A stretch of DNA of 64,000 nucleotides from Lacipirellula limnantheis (GCF_007746075.1 NZ_CP036339.1:4927786-4991785), one strand, 5' to 3'; shown: positions 30,565-41,780, counted from the stretch's first letter. Numbers and translations: made by a program. The notes: generated by a model not told the origin, from the letters alone.

Positions 30565-32205
30565 CTAGGGTTTTATGACCGGTTCGCTCGCGGGCGCCGG
30601 GGCAACCGGAGGCAGCGCTGAGTGCCCGCCGTCAACGGGCGACCCGACAGCGGGTGCATCCAGCGAGGGCAGGATAGGCGCGACAACGGGGGCCGGGACA
30701 GCTCCCTCGCCAGCGGGCGAACCGCCGACGTTCGCCGGCAGCGCCGCGTCGAGCGCCGGTGGCCAATTGGAGACGATGTCCCACAGCGACTTGCTCATTT
30801 CCCAGGGCTCGTCGAGCGAGAATGCCGCCGGCGGCTCGGTCGGCGCCCCCTCGGTGGAGACGACGGGCGCTGATGCACCAGTCGACGGCGCACTGGCGAC
30901 CGGCGCTTGGGCAGCGGGTGCAACGCCGATCGGAAGTGACGCCTCCGACGGCATTAACCTCACGGAGGAAGGCGCTGGCGAATCCGCTGCCGCTCGCGGC
31001 GCCCCGCTTGGCGCGGGCGTCTCAACGTCTGGCGCCACTTCCAAGGGAGGAAAAAACGGCGCCGCCACGCCTGTTGTTCTGGTCAAACGATCAGCGACGA
31101 CGCCGAAGAGGAGCAGCGCGGCCAGCGGAGCCGACCATAGCGCGTGCTTGCGCCAGCGCGGGACGGTCCGTGCCGGCATGGTCCACGGCAGCGTCGTCGC
31201 GGCAAACGGCAACGGCGTATCGAGTTCTTCTAGGATTTCAGCGAGATCCGCGATCAGGTCGATCGGCGTCTGATGCCGATCCGCCGGCGCCTTCGCCAGC
31301 ATTCGTCGAACAACCCGCGAGACCGAGTCCGGTATGTCGCCCCGAAAGCTGCGGAGGTCTGGCGGCCGGTCGCTCTGATGTTGCAACAGCTTTTGGAGTG
31401 CCGTTCCCTGCGCGAACGGGGCCCGTCCCGCGAGCATATAAAACAACGTGCAGCCGAGCGAATAAATGTCGCTGCGGGCGTCGGCTAGCCGCGGATCTCG
31501 TGCCTGCTCCGGCGAGATGTAGTCGAACGTGCCAAGCGTGATGCCGGTGGCCGTTAGATCTTCTTCGGTCTCGTCGTTCATCTGGCGCAGCCGCGCCAGG
31601 CCCATGTCGACCAGCTTCGCTTGCCCGTCGGCCGTAACGAGGATGTTGGAAGGCTTAATATCTCGATGGACGACTTCGCGCTGCCAGGCATGGGCGAGCG
31701 CATGAGCAATTTGATAGACGTAGCTGACCGACTCGGCCACCGGCAACGGGCCGCGATCGGCGACCACGTCGCGAATGTTCTCGCCATCGATGAACTCGAA
31801 GACGATGTACGGGAGACCGCGGTCACGACCAATGTAGTGGACGCGGGCGATGTTCGGATGGTCGAGCCGCGCGGTCGATTGAGCTTCAATGAGGAAGCGT
31901 CGCTGCAGGTCTTCGTTATCAACGCGCTGCGACGAGACGACCTTCACCGCGACGATGCGATCGAGCGTGGTGTCGAGGGCCTTGAACACGACGCCCATCC
32001 CGCCGCCGCCGATGTAATGCTGCAGCAGGAAATGCCCCAGCATCTCGCCCCGCAGCGCGTGCGACAGCTCGCGGGAAGTCAGCCCCAGCGGGAAGACTTG
32101 GGGCGTGATCGACGAAGCAGAACCGATAACCGTGACGTCGCTTTCCAATGCATCGTCAGCGTCGTCGTGAGCTCCGTGCGGCTGATGGGCGGAGTCGTGA
32201 TCCAT
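30565..32205 (-). CDS. Membrane-anchored Ser/Thr protein kinase, 546 aa
   Basis: PknB/Hanks-type kinase. Kinase domain about residues 55-330: GGGGMGVVFKALD, catalytic Lys in VAVKVV, HRDIKPSN catalytic loop, then DMGLARLRQ where the usual DFG is DMG, and GTFDYISPEQA activation-loop end with DIYSLGCTLFYMLAG. A single membrane helix (about 360-380, WSAPLAALLLFGVVADRL) leads to a Pro/Ala/Ser-rich periplasmic tail with no sensor domain visible. Start chosen at the internal Met (32205) because no ribosome site supports the upstream GTG; uncertain. Planctomycete genomes have many such kinases; targets unknown. Confidence 0.85.
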   Translation of the reverse strand: MDHDSAHQPHGAHDDADDALESDVTVIGSASSITPQVFPLGLTSRELSHALRGEMLGHFLLQHYIGGGGMGVVFKALDTTLDRIVAVKVVSSQRVDNEDLQRRFLIEAQSTARLDHPNIARVHYIGRDRGLPYIVFEFIDGENIRDVVADRGPLPVAESVSYVYQIAHALAHAWQREVVHRDIKPSNILVTADGQAKLVDMGLARLRQMNDETEEDLTATGITLGTFDYISPEQARDPRLADARSDIYSLGCTLFYMLAGRAPFAQGTALQKLLQHQSDRPPDLRSFRGDIPDSVSRVVRRMLAKAPADRHQTPIDLIADLAEILEELDTPLPFAATTLPWTMPARTVPRWRKHALWSAPLAALLLFGVVADRLTRTTGVAAPFFPPLEVAPDVETPAPSGAPRAAADSPAPSSVRLMPSEASLPIGVAPAAQAPVASAPSTGASAPVVSTEGAPTEPPAAFSLDEPWEMSKSLWDIVSNWPPALDAALPANVGGSPAGEGAVPAPVVAPILPSLDAPAVGSPVDGGHSALPPVAPAPASEPVIKP

Positions 32206-32463
32206 ACGGCGACCGGTCAAGCGCACTGGTGGGTGAACCGCACACTGGCGTGGGGGCGACCGCCTGTTGCCGCGGAAAGTGTTAGGGTAGCTCTTTCATT
32301 ATAGATGGCCAGGGCGCCTCGGCAAACGTCGGCGTCTGCCCCCGGAAATCCCGGCGTGCGGCGACCATTCACGCGTCGACGGACCGACGATGCAGGCTGC
32401 TTGCGCGGGGCGAAGCGGCCAACGCGCTGCTTAACCGCGGCCCAGCTGCGTGACTCCTGTTTG

Positions 32464-33552
32464 CTATCGCTGCACGCGGGCCGTGCCACCCTTAGCGAGT
32501 GCTTCAACCTCGTGGAGCTTGGCCATGGAGACGTCGCCCGGAAAGGTCGTCAACAGAGCGCCATGAGCCCACCCCAAGCGGAGGGACTCTTCCGGCGGAA
32601 GGTTGCGGATGAGGCCGTAGATGAGGCCGGACGCAAAGCCGTCGCCGCCGCCGATCCGGTCCACGACGTCGAGATGCAGCGTGGGACTTACATAGCTCTT
32701 GCCGTCGAGCCACAGCACGGCGCCCCAGTCGTGGCGGTTGGTCGAGTGGACTTCGCGCAGGGTCGTCGCAACCGCTTGGATGTTCGGAAACTGCTCGCGC
32801 ACCTTCTCGATCATCGCCAGGAAGACCGCTGTGTCGAGCTTCGACTTGCCGTGCGCATCGACCTTGGGACCCTCAATCCCGAGGCTCATCTGCAAGTCTT
32901 CTTCGTTGCCGATTAACACGTCAACTTCGCTGGCAATTCGACGAAAGACTTCTTGGCCCTTGGCCGCGCCGCCTAAGGTCGCCCACAGTTTGGCGCGATA
33001 GTTGAGGTCGAACGAACGGACCGCGCATGCGGACTTCGCTGCCTGCATTCCTTCGAGTATCAGTTGCGACGTTGTTGCCGAAAGCGACGCGAAGATGCCG
33101 CCCGAGTGAAACCAGCGAACTCCGCGAGCAAAGATGGAGTTCCAGTCGAAGTCGCCCGGCTTGAGCAATGCCCCCGCCTCGTTCGCTCGGTTGTAAAAGA
33201 CGACCGGGGCTCGAGCGCCGTGCCCTCGATCGCTGTAGACCGTGGCGATGTTTGGTCCTCGGACGCCGTCGTGCGTGAAGTGCTTGTAGAACGGACGGAC
33301 GCCCATCTCGCGAATCTGCGATTGGACGAGCTCGCCAATGCCGTAGTCGACCATCGCGGTGGCGATGCCCGTATTCAGTCCGAAGCAGCTCGCCAGATTC
33401 GCGGCGACGTTGTACTCCCCCCCCGAAACATGAACTTCAAGCGACCGCGCGCGACGAAACGGCAGAATCCCGGGGTCGAGGCGATGAACGACCGCCCCGA
33501 GCGCAAGAAAATCGAGATCGCAGGAGTCTTGGCGAATGTTAAGTGCGGACAT
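32464..33552 (-). CDS. kdgK: PfkB-family sugar kinase (2-keto-3-deoxygluconate kinase-like)
   Basis: Ribokinase/PfkB fold, 362 aa from ATG 33552. The N-terminal region has SGGEYNVAANLA (substrate-binding), the middle has GNEEDLQMSLG, and the C-terminal signature is VVDRIGGGDGFASGLIYG, where GGGDGF carries the catalytic Asp and the anion hole. Neighbours (SDR, UxaC-like isomerase, XylR regulator, symporter) favour phosphorylation of 2-keto-3-deoxygluconate in hexuronate breakdown. The symbol rests on context and family pattern. It is in the same direction as the SDR gene upstream, 136 bp apart. Confidence 0.75.
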   Translation of the reverse strand: MSALNIRQDSCDLDFLALGAVVHRLDPGILPFRRARSLEVHVSGGEYNVAANLASCFGLNTGIATAMVDYGIGELVQSQIREMGVRPFYKHFTHDGVRGPNIATVYSDRGHGARAPVVFYNRANEAGALLKPGDFDWNSIFARGVRWFHSGGIFASLSATTSQLILEGMQAAKSACAVRSFDLNYRAKLWATLGGAAKGQEVFRRIASEVDVLIGNEEDLQMSLGIEGPKVDAHGKSKLDTAVFLAMIEKVREQFPNIQAVATTLREVHSTNRHDWGAVLWLDGKSYVSPTLHLDVVDRIGGGDGFASGLIYGLIRNLPPEESLRLGWAHGALLTTFPGDVSMAKLHEVEALAKGGTARVQR

Positions 33553-33688
33553 GTGGGGGCGACTACGGCGTTGACCGTTGCTCAGGGAGAGTGACTGACT
33601 TATCGGAGCGATATGGGAGCGTCGGTATTGAAAGTGACTCAGTGCTCGCCACTCATCGGGACGCAACAGCGATGAGGGCGGTTAACGA

Positions 33689-34501
33689 TTAAATGGTCGT
33701 TGCCGAGAAGCCTCCGTCGACCACGATATTCTGACCTGTGACGAACGAGGCGGCGCGGTGAGAAGCCAGCCATACCGTCGCGCCGGCGAGTTCCTGGGCC
33801 TCGCCAAACCGGGCCATTGGCGTGTGGCCGATGATTTGACCGCCTCGCGCCGTGTAGCTGCCGTCGTCGTTCAGGAGCAATCCGCGGTTTTGTTCAGCCG
33901 GGAAGAAGCCGGGGCTGAGCGCGTTGACGCGAACGCCGCGGGGCGCCCATTCACGGGCCAGGAATTGGGTAAGGTTGATCACCGCCGCTTTCGCCGCGGA
34001 GTAGGCGACGACCCGCGACAGCGGAATCATTCCCGCCATGGAAGCAATGTTGATGATGCTGCCGCGGCCGGCGGCCACCATCGCCTCGCCGAAGATCTGG
34101 CACGGCAGCAGCGCGCCGCCGACGAGGTTCAGATCGAACACGATTTGCCACGCCTCGATGGGCAATCGGCAAAAGTCGCTGCCGGGCGGCAAGGTCGCGT
34201 CGGGGCGATTGCCTCCGGCGGCGTTCACCAGGATGCTCACCTGACCGAGTTGGCGAACAATCTCATCGCGAGCCGCGCGGACCGCATCGGCGCTTAACGC
34301 GTCCGCCGCTTGAAAGATCGCCGTCCCGCCAGTCGCCTCGATGGCTTGGACCCGCTGCCGACCTCGATCCGCGCTCCGGCCAACGATGGCCACGCGGGCG
34401 CCGAACGCCGCGAGTGCATCGGCCATGGCGCCCCCTAGAGCGCCGGTACCGCCGATGACGACGGCGGTTTCTCCGTCGAGTTGGAAAATGTCGGAGAGCA
34501 T
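33689..34501 (-). CDS. SDR-family oxidoreductase (fructuronate/mannonate type)
   Basis: Short-chain dehydrogenase, 270 aa from ATG 34501. NAD(P)-binding VVIGGTGALGGAMA (TGxxxGxG form), NAAGGNRP, active site YSAAKAAV (YxxxK), and VRVNALSPGFFPAE, all as in classical SDRs. Between kdgK-like and uxaC-like genes, so reduction of fructuronate to mannonate (or gluconate/5-keto-type chemistry) is the likely job; the exact substrate is inference. Start chosen at the Met immediately before the Rossmann strand; the upstream frame is non-native. Confidence 0.82.
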   Translation of the reverse strand: MLSDIFQLDGETAVVIGGTGALGGAMADALAAFGARVAIVGRSADRGRQRVQAIEATGGTAIFQAADALSADAVRAARDEIVRQLGQVSILVNAAGGNRPDATLPPGSDFCRLPIEAWQIVFDLNLVGGALLPCQIFGEAMVAAGRGSIINIASMAGMIPLSRVVAYSAAKAAVINLTQFLAREWAPRGVRVNALSPGFFPAEQNRGLLLNDDGSYTARGGQIIGHTPMARFGEAQELAGATVWLASHRAASFVTGQNIVVDGGFSATTI

Positions 34502-34872
34502 GGCGGAACGCCTTGAGGGTACTGCAGCGCCGGGGGAGTTCGCTCGCGGCGGCGAGGAAACGATTGGCGTCGAGGATACGGGAAACAATTTTTATTGTCG
34601 ACGGGCTGACGCCAGAGGGATGGCGCTCCTTCGGGTTACGTTCGCTGCGTCCGGTGGGACAGGAGCCTCCGCAAGAGGCGTTTTTGATGGCCGCTCGCGT
34701 GGCCGCCACCGCGGTTGGCGAACGCCCCACTAGCCGCGGGGCTGCGCGCGAGTCCCGGCAACGTCGGTTCGCCGCAGCGACTGGCGCCGTTTTTGCTGCG
34801 AGGGGCGACGGAACAGTGACTTCCCTACGCCTCCCTCCGCGGACGGGGGCGGACATCAGTTATGGGCAGGGC

Positions 34873-37800
34873 ATGGATCGGGCCAAGCATTTGGCGAACG
34901 ACGCAGTCGACGATGTCAGCGATGATCTCCCGCGGCGGCAGCTGGAGCCGGCGCCTCCGGGAGAGCGCCCGTACGTCGTCGGCATCGGAGCCTCCGCTGG
35001 AGGACTGGAATCGCTGGAACGCTTTTTCAAGAGCATGCCATCGGACAGCGGACTGGCGTTCGTCGTGATCCAGCATCTGTCGCCCGACTTCAAAAGCTTG
35101 ATGGACGAGCTGCTGGCGCGCAATACCAAAATGCGCATCCATCGCGTTGAGAACGGGATGGACGTTGACGCGAACTCGATTTATCTCATTCCTCCCAAGA
35201 AGGAGATGATCATCTCCGGCGGCAAGTTATTGCTGACGGATAAGGATCCCGATCAGGAACTGAGTCTTCCAATCGATCATTTCTTCCGGTCGCTTGCCCA
35301 GGATGTGGGGAGCTGTTCGGCGGCGATCGTTCTATCCGGCACCGGCAGCGACGGTTCCCGGGGCATCATCGATATTCACAACGCGGGAGGACTGGTGATG
35401 GCCCAGTCCGAAGCCTCGGCAAAGTTCGACGGTATGCCGAAGAGCGCCCGCGATACTGGCGTCGTGGACCACGTTCTCTCACCGGAGGAGATGCCGGCGC
35501 AGTTGGCGAAGCACTTGAGTCGGGCGCAGCTGAACTATCACTGCAACGTGGCCCATGAAGCGGAGGATGCCGCTGACCTCGAAGGCTACGACGCCATCTT
35601 CAAGTTGCTGCGCGACGAGTACGGCATCGATTTCTCCTACTACAAGCCCAACACCGTTAGTCGACGCATCGAACGGCGGCTCTCGATGAATCAGTCGACG
35701 GATTTGAACGAGTACGTCGACCAGCTGCGCGTCGACCTGCCGGAGCTAAACGCACTTTACAAAGACTTGCTCATCGGCGTCACGCGATTCTTCCGCGACC
35801 GAGAGGCCTACGAGCGGCTGGAACGCGACGTCTTGCCCGAGCTCATCGCCAAGGCCAAACCCGACCAGGAACTGCGCGCTTGGGTTGCCGGCTGCGCCAC
35901 TGGCGAAGAGCCGTACTCGCTCGCCATTCTGCTTTACGAGCAGCTGTCGAAGTTAGATCGACCGCTGAGCGTCAAGATCTTTGCGAGCGACGTGCATCAA
36001 TCGTCGCTGGAGTTTGCCAGCGCGGCCGTGTACGACGAAGAAGCCCTCGCCAAGGTCAGTCCCGAGCGGCTCAACCGTTTTTTCATCCGGCGCGGAGACC
36101 GCTATCAGGTATCCAACGAATTGCGGCAGCTGGTCGTGTTCGCGCGGCATAACGTGATGAAGGACGCCCCGTTCACGAAGCTCGATCTCATTTCCTGCCG
36201 CAACCTGCTCATCTATTTTCAGCCGCCGGCCCAACGAAAGGCGCTATCGCTATTTCACTTCGGATTGAAGACGCGTGGAGTTCTTTTCCTGGGGCCGAGC
36301 GAGACGCTCGGCGAACTCTCGAACGAGTTTGAGGTGCTCGACGATCATTGGAAAATTTTTCGCAAAAGGCGTGACGTCCGCTTGCCCGCGGACATGCGCA
36401 TTCCGCTCTCCACCCCCGTCGGCACATTTCGGGCGAGCCCGACGCCGCCCGCCCACAGCGGCTTCGACGCATCGCTGATGTCGACGTACGACCGGCTGCT
36501 CGAAGAGTTCATGCCCGCGGGGCTGCTGGTGACCGACGGTCGCCAGCTGGTCCATACGTTCGGCGATGCGGGTCGCTACCTGCGGCACCGGGCGGGCCGG
36601 CCGACGACGGACGTTCTCGATCTGCTCGAGGGAGATCTCAAAATGGCTCTCGCCGGGGCGATCCAGCGCGCTTCGAAAGAACAAACGCCGGTGATTTACC
36701 ACGGCATCCGCGCGGCGACGCCCAACGGCGACGAGCAACTAACGCTTGGCGTCAAGCCGCTGTTGAATCGCCATGGCAATCTTACGCATTTGTTCGTCTC
36801 GCTGGATAGCCTCGGCGCGGCGACTTCGCGCGAGCGGACCGCGTCGGAAATGGACGTCGACGAAGCCTCGAAGGAGCACCTCAACTCGTTAGAGACCGAG
36901 CTTCGCTACACTCGCGAGAACCTCCAGGCGACCATCGAGGAGCTTGAGACGAGTAACGAGGAGTTGCAGGCCTCGAACGAGGAGCTCGTCGCCAGCAATG
37001 AAGAACTGCAGAGCACCAACGAAGAGCTTCACTCAGTGAACGAGGAGCTCTATACGGTCAACGCCGAATACCAGAAGAAGATCGTCGAGCTCACGGAAAT
37101 GACCGACGATATGGACAACCTTCTGCGGAGCACCGAGATCGGCACGATTTTCTTGGACCGCAATCTTTGTATCCGGAAGTTCACGCCGCAGATAGGCCGT
37201 GCGTTTGACCTGCTGCCGCAAGACGTCGGTCGGCGGATCGATAGCTTTTCGCACAACATTCGCTATCCCAGTCTCATCGCCGACGTGGGGAAGGTGCTGG
37301 AGACCGATGTGCCCCTTGAACGCGAAGTTCAAGACCGCTCGGGCCAGTGGTTCTTCCTGCGCGTTCTGCCTTACCGTTCGCATTCGAAGCTCGATGGCGT
37401 CGTTCTCACGCTCATCGACGTTTCCGCGCTGAAGAGAACCGAAGCACGCCTCCAGCAGATGTCGGCGATCGTGGAATCGTCGGAGGACGCCATCGTCGGC
37501 ATGGATCTCGAGGGTCGCATCACCACGTGGAACCGCGGCGCCGCAAAGCTCTACGGCTACGACGCGTCGGAGGCTACTGGCCAAGAAATCTGGCTGCTCG
37601 CTGCCCACGATTCCGGGGAATCGCAGTCGCTATTGCGTGACGCGCACGCGCGGACGATCGCTGGGAAGTTGCGGGATCAGCCCGTCGAGATGCAGTCGCG
37701 GCGCCACGACGGCAATTCTATGGTCGTGCTCTGCTCTTTCTCGCCGATTCGGGAGCAGAACGGAGTCGTGATCGGCGTTTCGATGATCGCTCGCGATATC

Positions 37801-39039
37801 TCCAGGCAGAAAGAGGCCGAAAGCGATCGAGAGCGCTACGCCGAGGAGCTTGAAACGATCAACTCGCAGTTGCGGGCCGAAGTCGCGCGTCGCCAGAAGG
37901 CGGAAGCCGAGGCTCGCGACGCGGTGGAGAAGCGCGACCAATTTCTTGCCATGCTTTCGCACGAGCTCCGTAATCCGCTGGCTGCGGTACTCAATTCCGC
38001 GAGCATCCTGCAATGGGACCACCTCGACAAAGAGACCGTTGATGAAGCGCGGGGGGCCATCGCGCGGCAGTCAAAGCAAATGGCGCGGCTGCTCGATGAT
38101 CTGCTCGACGTCTCGCGGATCACGCGCGGAAAGATCGGCATTCGCGCCAAGACGGTCGACCTTTGCCAAACGTCGCGAGACGCCGTCGAAGCCGTTCAAC
38201 CGGCGCTCGAAGGGCGCGATTTGCATCTGTACATCGAGTTACCTGATCACCCGATTCCCGTCAAAGGCGATGCGGCGCGGCTACAGCAGATTCAAGTGAA
38301 CTTGCTCACCAATGCGATCAAGTACACGCCCCCCGGCGGCGAAGTTGCACTTCTAGCAGAGCAAAATGGGGCGGAGGCGGTGCTGCGGGTCCGCGACACG
38401 GGGATTGGCATCCCCGCAGCGATGCACGACCGCATCTTTGACCTGTTCGTCCAAGTCGATGATGCTCCTGGAAAAACTGAAACGGGGATGGGAGTCGGAC
38501 TCACTCTGGTGCAAACCTTGGTGCGGCTGCATGGCGGCACGGTCGAGGTGACGAGCGGCGGCATCGGCGAGGGGAGCGAATTTATCGTCCGGTTGCCCAT
38601 CGTCGGCGAGGAAGTCGCGTCAGAAATGAGTCGGAGCGACGCCGCCCCCAGTTTGCAGGGAATGCGCGTCGTGCTCGTGGAAGATCGAGAGGATATTCGC
38701 ACCGTCACCGGCAAGCTGCTGAAGGCTTTCGGCTGCGAAGTTACTGCTGCCGAGAATGGGACGAAGGGCATTGCGGCCGTCGCGTCGAGCGATCCCGACG
38801 TAGCACTTATCGACATCGGGCTTCCCGACCTCAGCGGCTACGACGTCGCCCAACAGATTCGTGAATTGCCCAATGGCGCCAGCGTCAAGCTGCTCGCCCT
38901 CACGGGATTCGGCCAGCCCGACGATCGCGAACGCGCACTCTCCGCCGGGTTCGACGAGCATCTGGTGAAGCCCCTCGAATATCAATCGCTGCTCAAAGCG
39001 ATCTCTACGGCCTCTACGAACGGTGCGAAGAAGCCCTAA
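34873..39039 (+). CDS. CheB-CheR-PAS-histidine kinase-receiver hybrid, about 1388 aa
   Basis: Fused chemosensory enzyme. CheB-type methylesterase at about 35-220: nucleophile [19 protein letters not shown] His, [11 protein letters not shown] Asp. CheR methyltransferase at about 225-480 with SAM motif [13 protein letters not shown] helical linker of [19 protein letters not shown] repeats follows. A PAS-like region (about 745-850), a canonical PAS ([15 protein letters not shown]), His[16 protein letters not shown] with phosphoacceptor His, HATPase [10 protein letters not shown] and [10 protein letters not shown], then a C-terminal REC with [11 protein letters not shown] and [16 protein letters not shown] at 34873 is chosen; the frame upstream overlaps the SDR start and lacks homology. 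All catalytic residues seem present, so it may link methylation state to phosphorelay. It interrupts the hexuronate gene set. Confidence 0.9.
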   Translation: MDRAKHLANDAVDDVSDDLPRRQLEPAPPGERPYVVGIGASAGGLESLERFFKSMPSDSGLAFVVIQHLSPDFKSLMDELLARNTKMRIHRVENGMDVDANSIYLIPPKKEMIISGGKLLLTDKDPDQELSLPIDHFFRSLAQDVGSCSAAIVLSGTGSDGSRGIIDIHNAGGLVMAQSEASAKFDGMPKSARDTGVVDHVLSPEEMPAQLAKHLSRAQLNYHCNVAHEAEDAADLEGYDAIFKLLRDEYGIDFSYYKPNTVSRRIERRLSMNQSTDLNEYVDQLRVDLPELNALYKDLLIGVTRFFRDREAYERLERDVLPELIAKAKPDQELRAWVAGCATGEEPYSLAILLYEQLSKLDRPLSVKIFASDVHQSSLEFASAAVYDEEALAKVSPERLNRFFIRRGDRYQVSNELRQLVVFARHNVMKDAPFTKLDLISCRNLLIYFQPPAQRKALSLFHFGLKTRGVLFLGPSETLGELSNEFEVLDDHWKIFRKRRDVRLPADMRIPLSTPVGTFRASPTPPAHSGFDASLMSTYDRLLEEFMPAGLLVTDGRQLVHTFGDAGRYLRHRAGRPTTDVLDLLEGDLKMALAGAIQRASKEQTPVIYHGIRAATPNGDEQLTLGVKPLLNRHGNLTHLFVSLDSLGAATSRERTASEMDVDEASKEHLNSLETELRYTRENLQATIEELETSNEELQASNEELVASNEELQSTNEELHSVNEELYTVNAEYQKKIVELTEMTDDMDNLLRSTEIGTIFLDRNLCIRKFTPQIGRAFDLLPQDVGRRIDSFSHNIRYPSLIADVGKVLETDVPLEREVQDRSGQWFFLRVLPYRSHSKLDGVVLTLIDVSALKRTEARLQQMSAIVESSEDAIVGMDLEGRITTWNRGAAKLYGYDASEATGQEIWLLAAHDSGESQSLLRDAHARTIAGKLRDQPVEMQSRRHDGNSMVVLCSFSPIREQNGVVIGVSMIARDISRQKEAESDRERYAEELETINSQLRAEVARRQKAEAEARDAVEKRDQFLAMLSHELRNPLAAVLNSASILQWDHLDKETVDEARGAIARQSKQMARLLDDLLDVSRITRGKIGIRAKTVDLCQTSRDAVEAVQPALEGRDLHLYIELPDHPIPVKGDAARLQQIQVNLLTNAIKYTPPGGEVALLAEQNGAEAVLRVRDTGIGIPAAMHDRIFDLFVQVDDAPGKTETGMGVGLTLVQTLVRLHGGTVEVTSGGIGEGSEFIVRLPIVGEEVASEMSRSDAAPSLQGMRVVLVEDREDIRTVTGKLLKAFGCEVTAAENGTKGIAAVASSDPDVALIDIGLPDLSGYDVAQQIRELPNGASVKLLALTGFGQPDDRERALSAGFDEHLVKPLEYQSLLKAISTASTNGAKKP

Positions 39040-39181
39040 CACGGGGGCCGCTTCTCCACTTGCGTTTTTTTCTCGTCGCTTCGCCAGTTTAGCCTCCTGG
39101 ATGCAAGCGACCGCCCCCGTAAGATAGACGCATCGGCTCTAACGAACGCTCTCGCGATCGGCTCGAACGAAGAGAAACTAC

Positions 39182-40543
39182 ATGGTCGCTTCCCAACTTC
39201 AACTCGACTCTGCAGGCGGCGCTGGCGCGGACGCCGCCACTGAACAGATGACCGCACTGGAATCACTCGTTCGCCGCGCTGTTCGCGAGCAGCCTGTATG
39301 GGACTTTCACACTCACCTTTATCCCCCTTCGTTTGGCACGCCTTTCAGCGGCGCGGCTAACGGCGCTGATCCTAAGGGCCTCATGCTCTGGGGCATCGAC
39401 GAGTTGCTGACGTATCACTATCTCGTGGCCGAAGTGTTTCGCGTCGTTCCCGCGCGGCAGTTGCCATACGACGACTTTTGGCGAATGACCAAGAGCGAGC
39501 AGGCCGATCACATTTGGAAGCATTTGTTTCTCGAACGTTCGCCAATCAGCGAGGCCTGCCGCGGCGTGCTCACCACGCTCCAGCGACTGGGGCTCGATCC
39601 GGGCGACCGCGATCTGCAGGGGTATCGCGGATGGTTTGCGCAACAGGACCCCAATCGCCAAATCGATCGAGTGATGGAGATTGCCGGCGTCTCGCGGATC
39701 ACGATGACCAATGCCGTGTTTGACGACAACGAGCGACAGCGCTGGCTGGAAAATCAGGACGTGGGCGCCGACTCACGCTTTGCCGCCGTACTGCGTTTTG
39801 ACCCGCTCCTGTGCGACTGGCCGCATGCCGCCGCTCGCTTGACCGAATGGGGCTATCCCGTCGGTCCGACGCTCGATGACGAGGGAGTGGAACAGGGACG
39901 TCGGTTCTTGCGAGATTGGATCTCGCGAACCAGGGCGATTTATTGTGCGGTTAGCCTGCCGCCCGAGTTTCTTTATGACGGGATGGAAGACTCACGAATC
40001 AGCAGTCAGGTGCTACGCCGCATTGTGGCGCCCGTGCTGGAAGAGACGAACATGCCGCTGGCGCTAATGATCGGCTCAAAGCGGGGCGTCAATCCGCAGC
40101 TGCGTGACGGCGGCGACATGGTTGGTTTGGCGGACGTCGCGAGCGTCGCGCGTATTTGCGCCGACTTGCCGCGTAATCGCTTGTTCTGCACGATGCTTGC
40201 CCGCGAAAATCAACACGAGCTCGCCGTAGCGGCCCGCAAGTTCAGGAACTTGATGGTATTCGGCTGCTGGTGGTTCGTGAATAATCCGTCCCTGATCGAC
40301 GAGATCACGCGGATGCGCGTTGAACTGCTGGGCGTGAGCTTTATCCCGCAACATTCCGACGCGCGGGTGCTTGACCAACTGATCTACAAATGGGACCACA
40401 GCCGCGAGTTGATCGCCAATGTGTTGGTCGACAAATATCGCGACGTTGCGGCGACGGGCTGGCGTCCGACGGAAGCCGAAATTCGCCGTGACGTACGGCT
40501 CTACTTCCACGACAACATGGCCAACTTTCTCGCATCGCCTTGA
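39182..40543 (+). CDS. uxaC: Glucuronate isomerase-like (UxaC family)
   Basis: Amidohydrolase-superfamily isomerase, 453 aa, interconverting glucuronate/galacturonate and the keto form. Metal-binding start VWDFHTHLYPP (HxH at about residues 42-44). Later landmarks are MTNAVFDDNERQ, LALMIGSKRGVNPQLRDGGD, LMVFGCWWFVNNPSLI and LLGVSFIPQHSDARVLDQLI, in family order. The family name is broad; divergent planctomycete members may act on other uronates. Together with the KDG kinase-like, SDR and symporter genes nearby it suggests a uronate-use locus. ATG follows AAGAGAAACTAC, only weakly SD-like. Confidence 0.78.
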   Translation: MVASQLQLDSAGGAGADAATEQMTALESLVRRAVREQPVWDFHTHLYPPSFGTPFSGAANGADPKGLMLWGIDELLTYHYLVAEVFRVVPARQLPYDDFWRMTKSEQADHIWKHLFLERSPISEACRGVLTTLQRLGLDPGDRDLQGYRGWFAQQDPNRQIDRVMEIAGVSRITMTNAVFDDNERQRWLENQDVGADSRFAAVLRFDPLLCDWPHAAARLTEWGYPVGPTLDDEGVEQGRRFLRDWISRTRAIYCAVSLPPEFLYDGMEDSRISSQVLRRIVAPVLEETNMPLALMIGSKRGVNPQLRDGGDMVGLADVASVARICADLPRNRLFCTMLARENQHELAVAARKFRNLMVFGCWWFVNNPSLIDEITRMRVELLGVSFIPQHSDARVLDQLIYKWDHSRELIANVLVDKYRDVAATGWRPTEAEIRRDVRLYFHDNMANFLASP

Positions 40544-40610
40544 TACCCGACGGTCGAGGCTCCGTTGTCGCTCGGCGGCTAGGACTCTACTGCCGCTAAG
40601 ACTTCAGCTG

Positions 40611-41780
40611 CTACGAAGTGAACGACGCAACATTCGACTTGCGGTATTCGCGCGGGCTCATTCCAAAATCTTGCTGGAAAGCGATCGCCAACTGCTTCGC
40701 TGACGAGAATCCCGCTTGCTGGGCGATGGAATAGACTTTCGCGGCCGGATCCTCGGCCAGCAACCGACGAGCCATCGCCAGCCGTTGACGGCGCAAGTAC
40801 TGATAGGGCGTTTCACCCAGGACGTCGCGGAACGCGTATTCCAGCCACCGCCGCGAAACTCCCGCGTGTTCGGTAATCTGATCAATCGTGATTGGCTGCT
40901 CGAGATGCTGATGTAAGAAAGACAACGCTTGCCGCAGCCGGGCGTCCGAGACGGCGAACGTCGCTGTCGATTCGCGCTGGACGACTTGCAACGGAGAGAT
41001 CGGCGGCTCTTCCAGAGAGACTCGCTTGCCGCTGAGCAGCCGATCGAGCATCGCAGCCGCTCGATATCCCTCGAGTTGGTCATTGCGCGCGACGCTAGTG
41101 AGCGTTGGCGACGAATGCTCGCAGATGATCTGCTCGTTATCGACTCCGATCACCGCGATTTGCTCAGGCACTTGCAGCCCGACTTGGCGACAAGCGTCGA
41201 TCGCTTGCCGCGCGCGGTAATCGGAGACGGCGAATAATCCACACGGCGACGGCAGCGCGGCCACCCACTCGGCGAGCACTCGATACTGAAGCAACCATTG
41301 GTTCCCGCCCAATCCAAAGGTCGGCTGCGCTAAGAATTCCACGCAGCGGCAACCGGCGGATGTGATTCGCTCTTCAAATCCCGCCCGACGATCGCTCGAG
41401 TACTGCACGCCGCTCAATCCGTAATAGGCGTAGGTTTGAAATCCCTTGCCCACCAAATGTTCGGCCGCCAGAAAGCCGATGGCGCGATTGTCGACGATCG
41501 ACCGCGGCACGGGCGATCTGAGCAGGGCGCTGGAAATGTTCACGACCGGGATCGACAGCGCGGCCGCGCAGGCGGCTTCTCGCTCCGTATTGATGGCAGC
41601 GAGAATGCCGTCGCCAGTCCAGCCGACGAGATCGAGCACCGAGAGCGACAACGACTCCGGAGCCGTGATATAGGACCAGTCGCACTCTTGATCGCGAGCG
41701 TAGCGCAGGACGCCTTCAATGAAGATCTCCTGATGCGCCCCGCGCGGAAAGGCGAGCGCGATTTCTCGGACACGTCTCAT
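40611..41780 (-). CDS. XylR-like regulator: periplasmic-binding-like sensor plus AraC domain
   Basis: 389 aa transcription factor in the XylR form: N-terminal LacI/periplasmic-binding-like sugar sensor (about 1-275, start MRRVREIALAFPRGAHQEIF, with GVQYSSDRRAGFEERI and VIGVDNEQIICEHSSPTLT), then an AraC/XylS DNA-binding domain (about 285-385) with ITEHAGVSRRWLEYAFRDVL and IAQQAGFSSAKQLAIAFQQ, two helix-turn-helices. Divergently oriented to the symporter with a 319-bp gap that holds a direct repeat like an AraC-family operator. Probably senses a sugar or uronate for this locus; ligand inferred. Confidence 0.88.
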   Translation of the reverse strand: MRRVREIALAFPRGAHQEIFIEGVLRYARDQECDWSYITAPESLSLSVLDLVGWTGDGILAAINTEREAACAAALSIPVVNISSALLRSPVPRSIVDNRAIGFLAAEHLVGKGFQTYAYYGLSGVQYSSDRRAGFEERITSAGCRCVEFLAQPTFGLGGNQWLLQYRVLAEWVAALPSPCGLFAVSDYRARQAIDACRQVGLQVPEQIAVIGVDNEQIICEHSSPTLTSVARNDQLEGYRAAAMLDRLLSGKRVSLEEPPISPLQVVQRESTATFAVSDARLRQALSFLHQHLEQPITIDQITEHAGVSRRWLEYAFRDVLGETPYQYLRRQRLAMARRLLAEDPAAKVYSIAQQAGFSSAKQLAIAFQQDFGMSPREYRKSNVASFTS

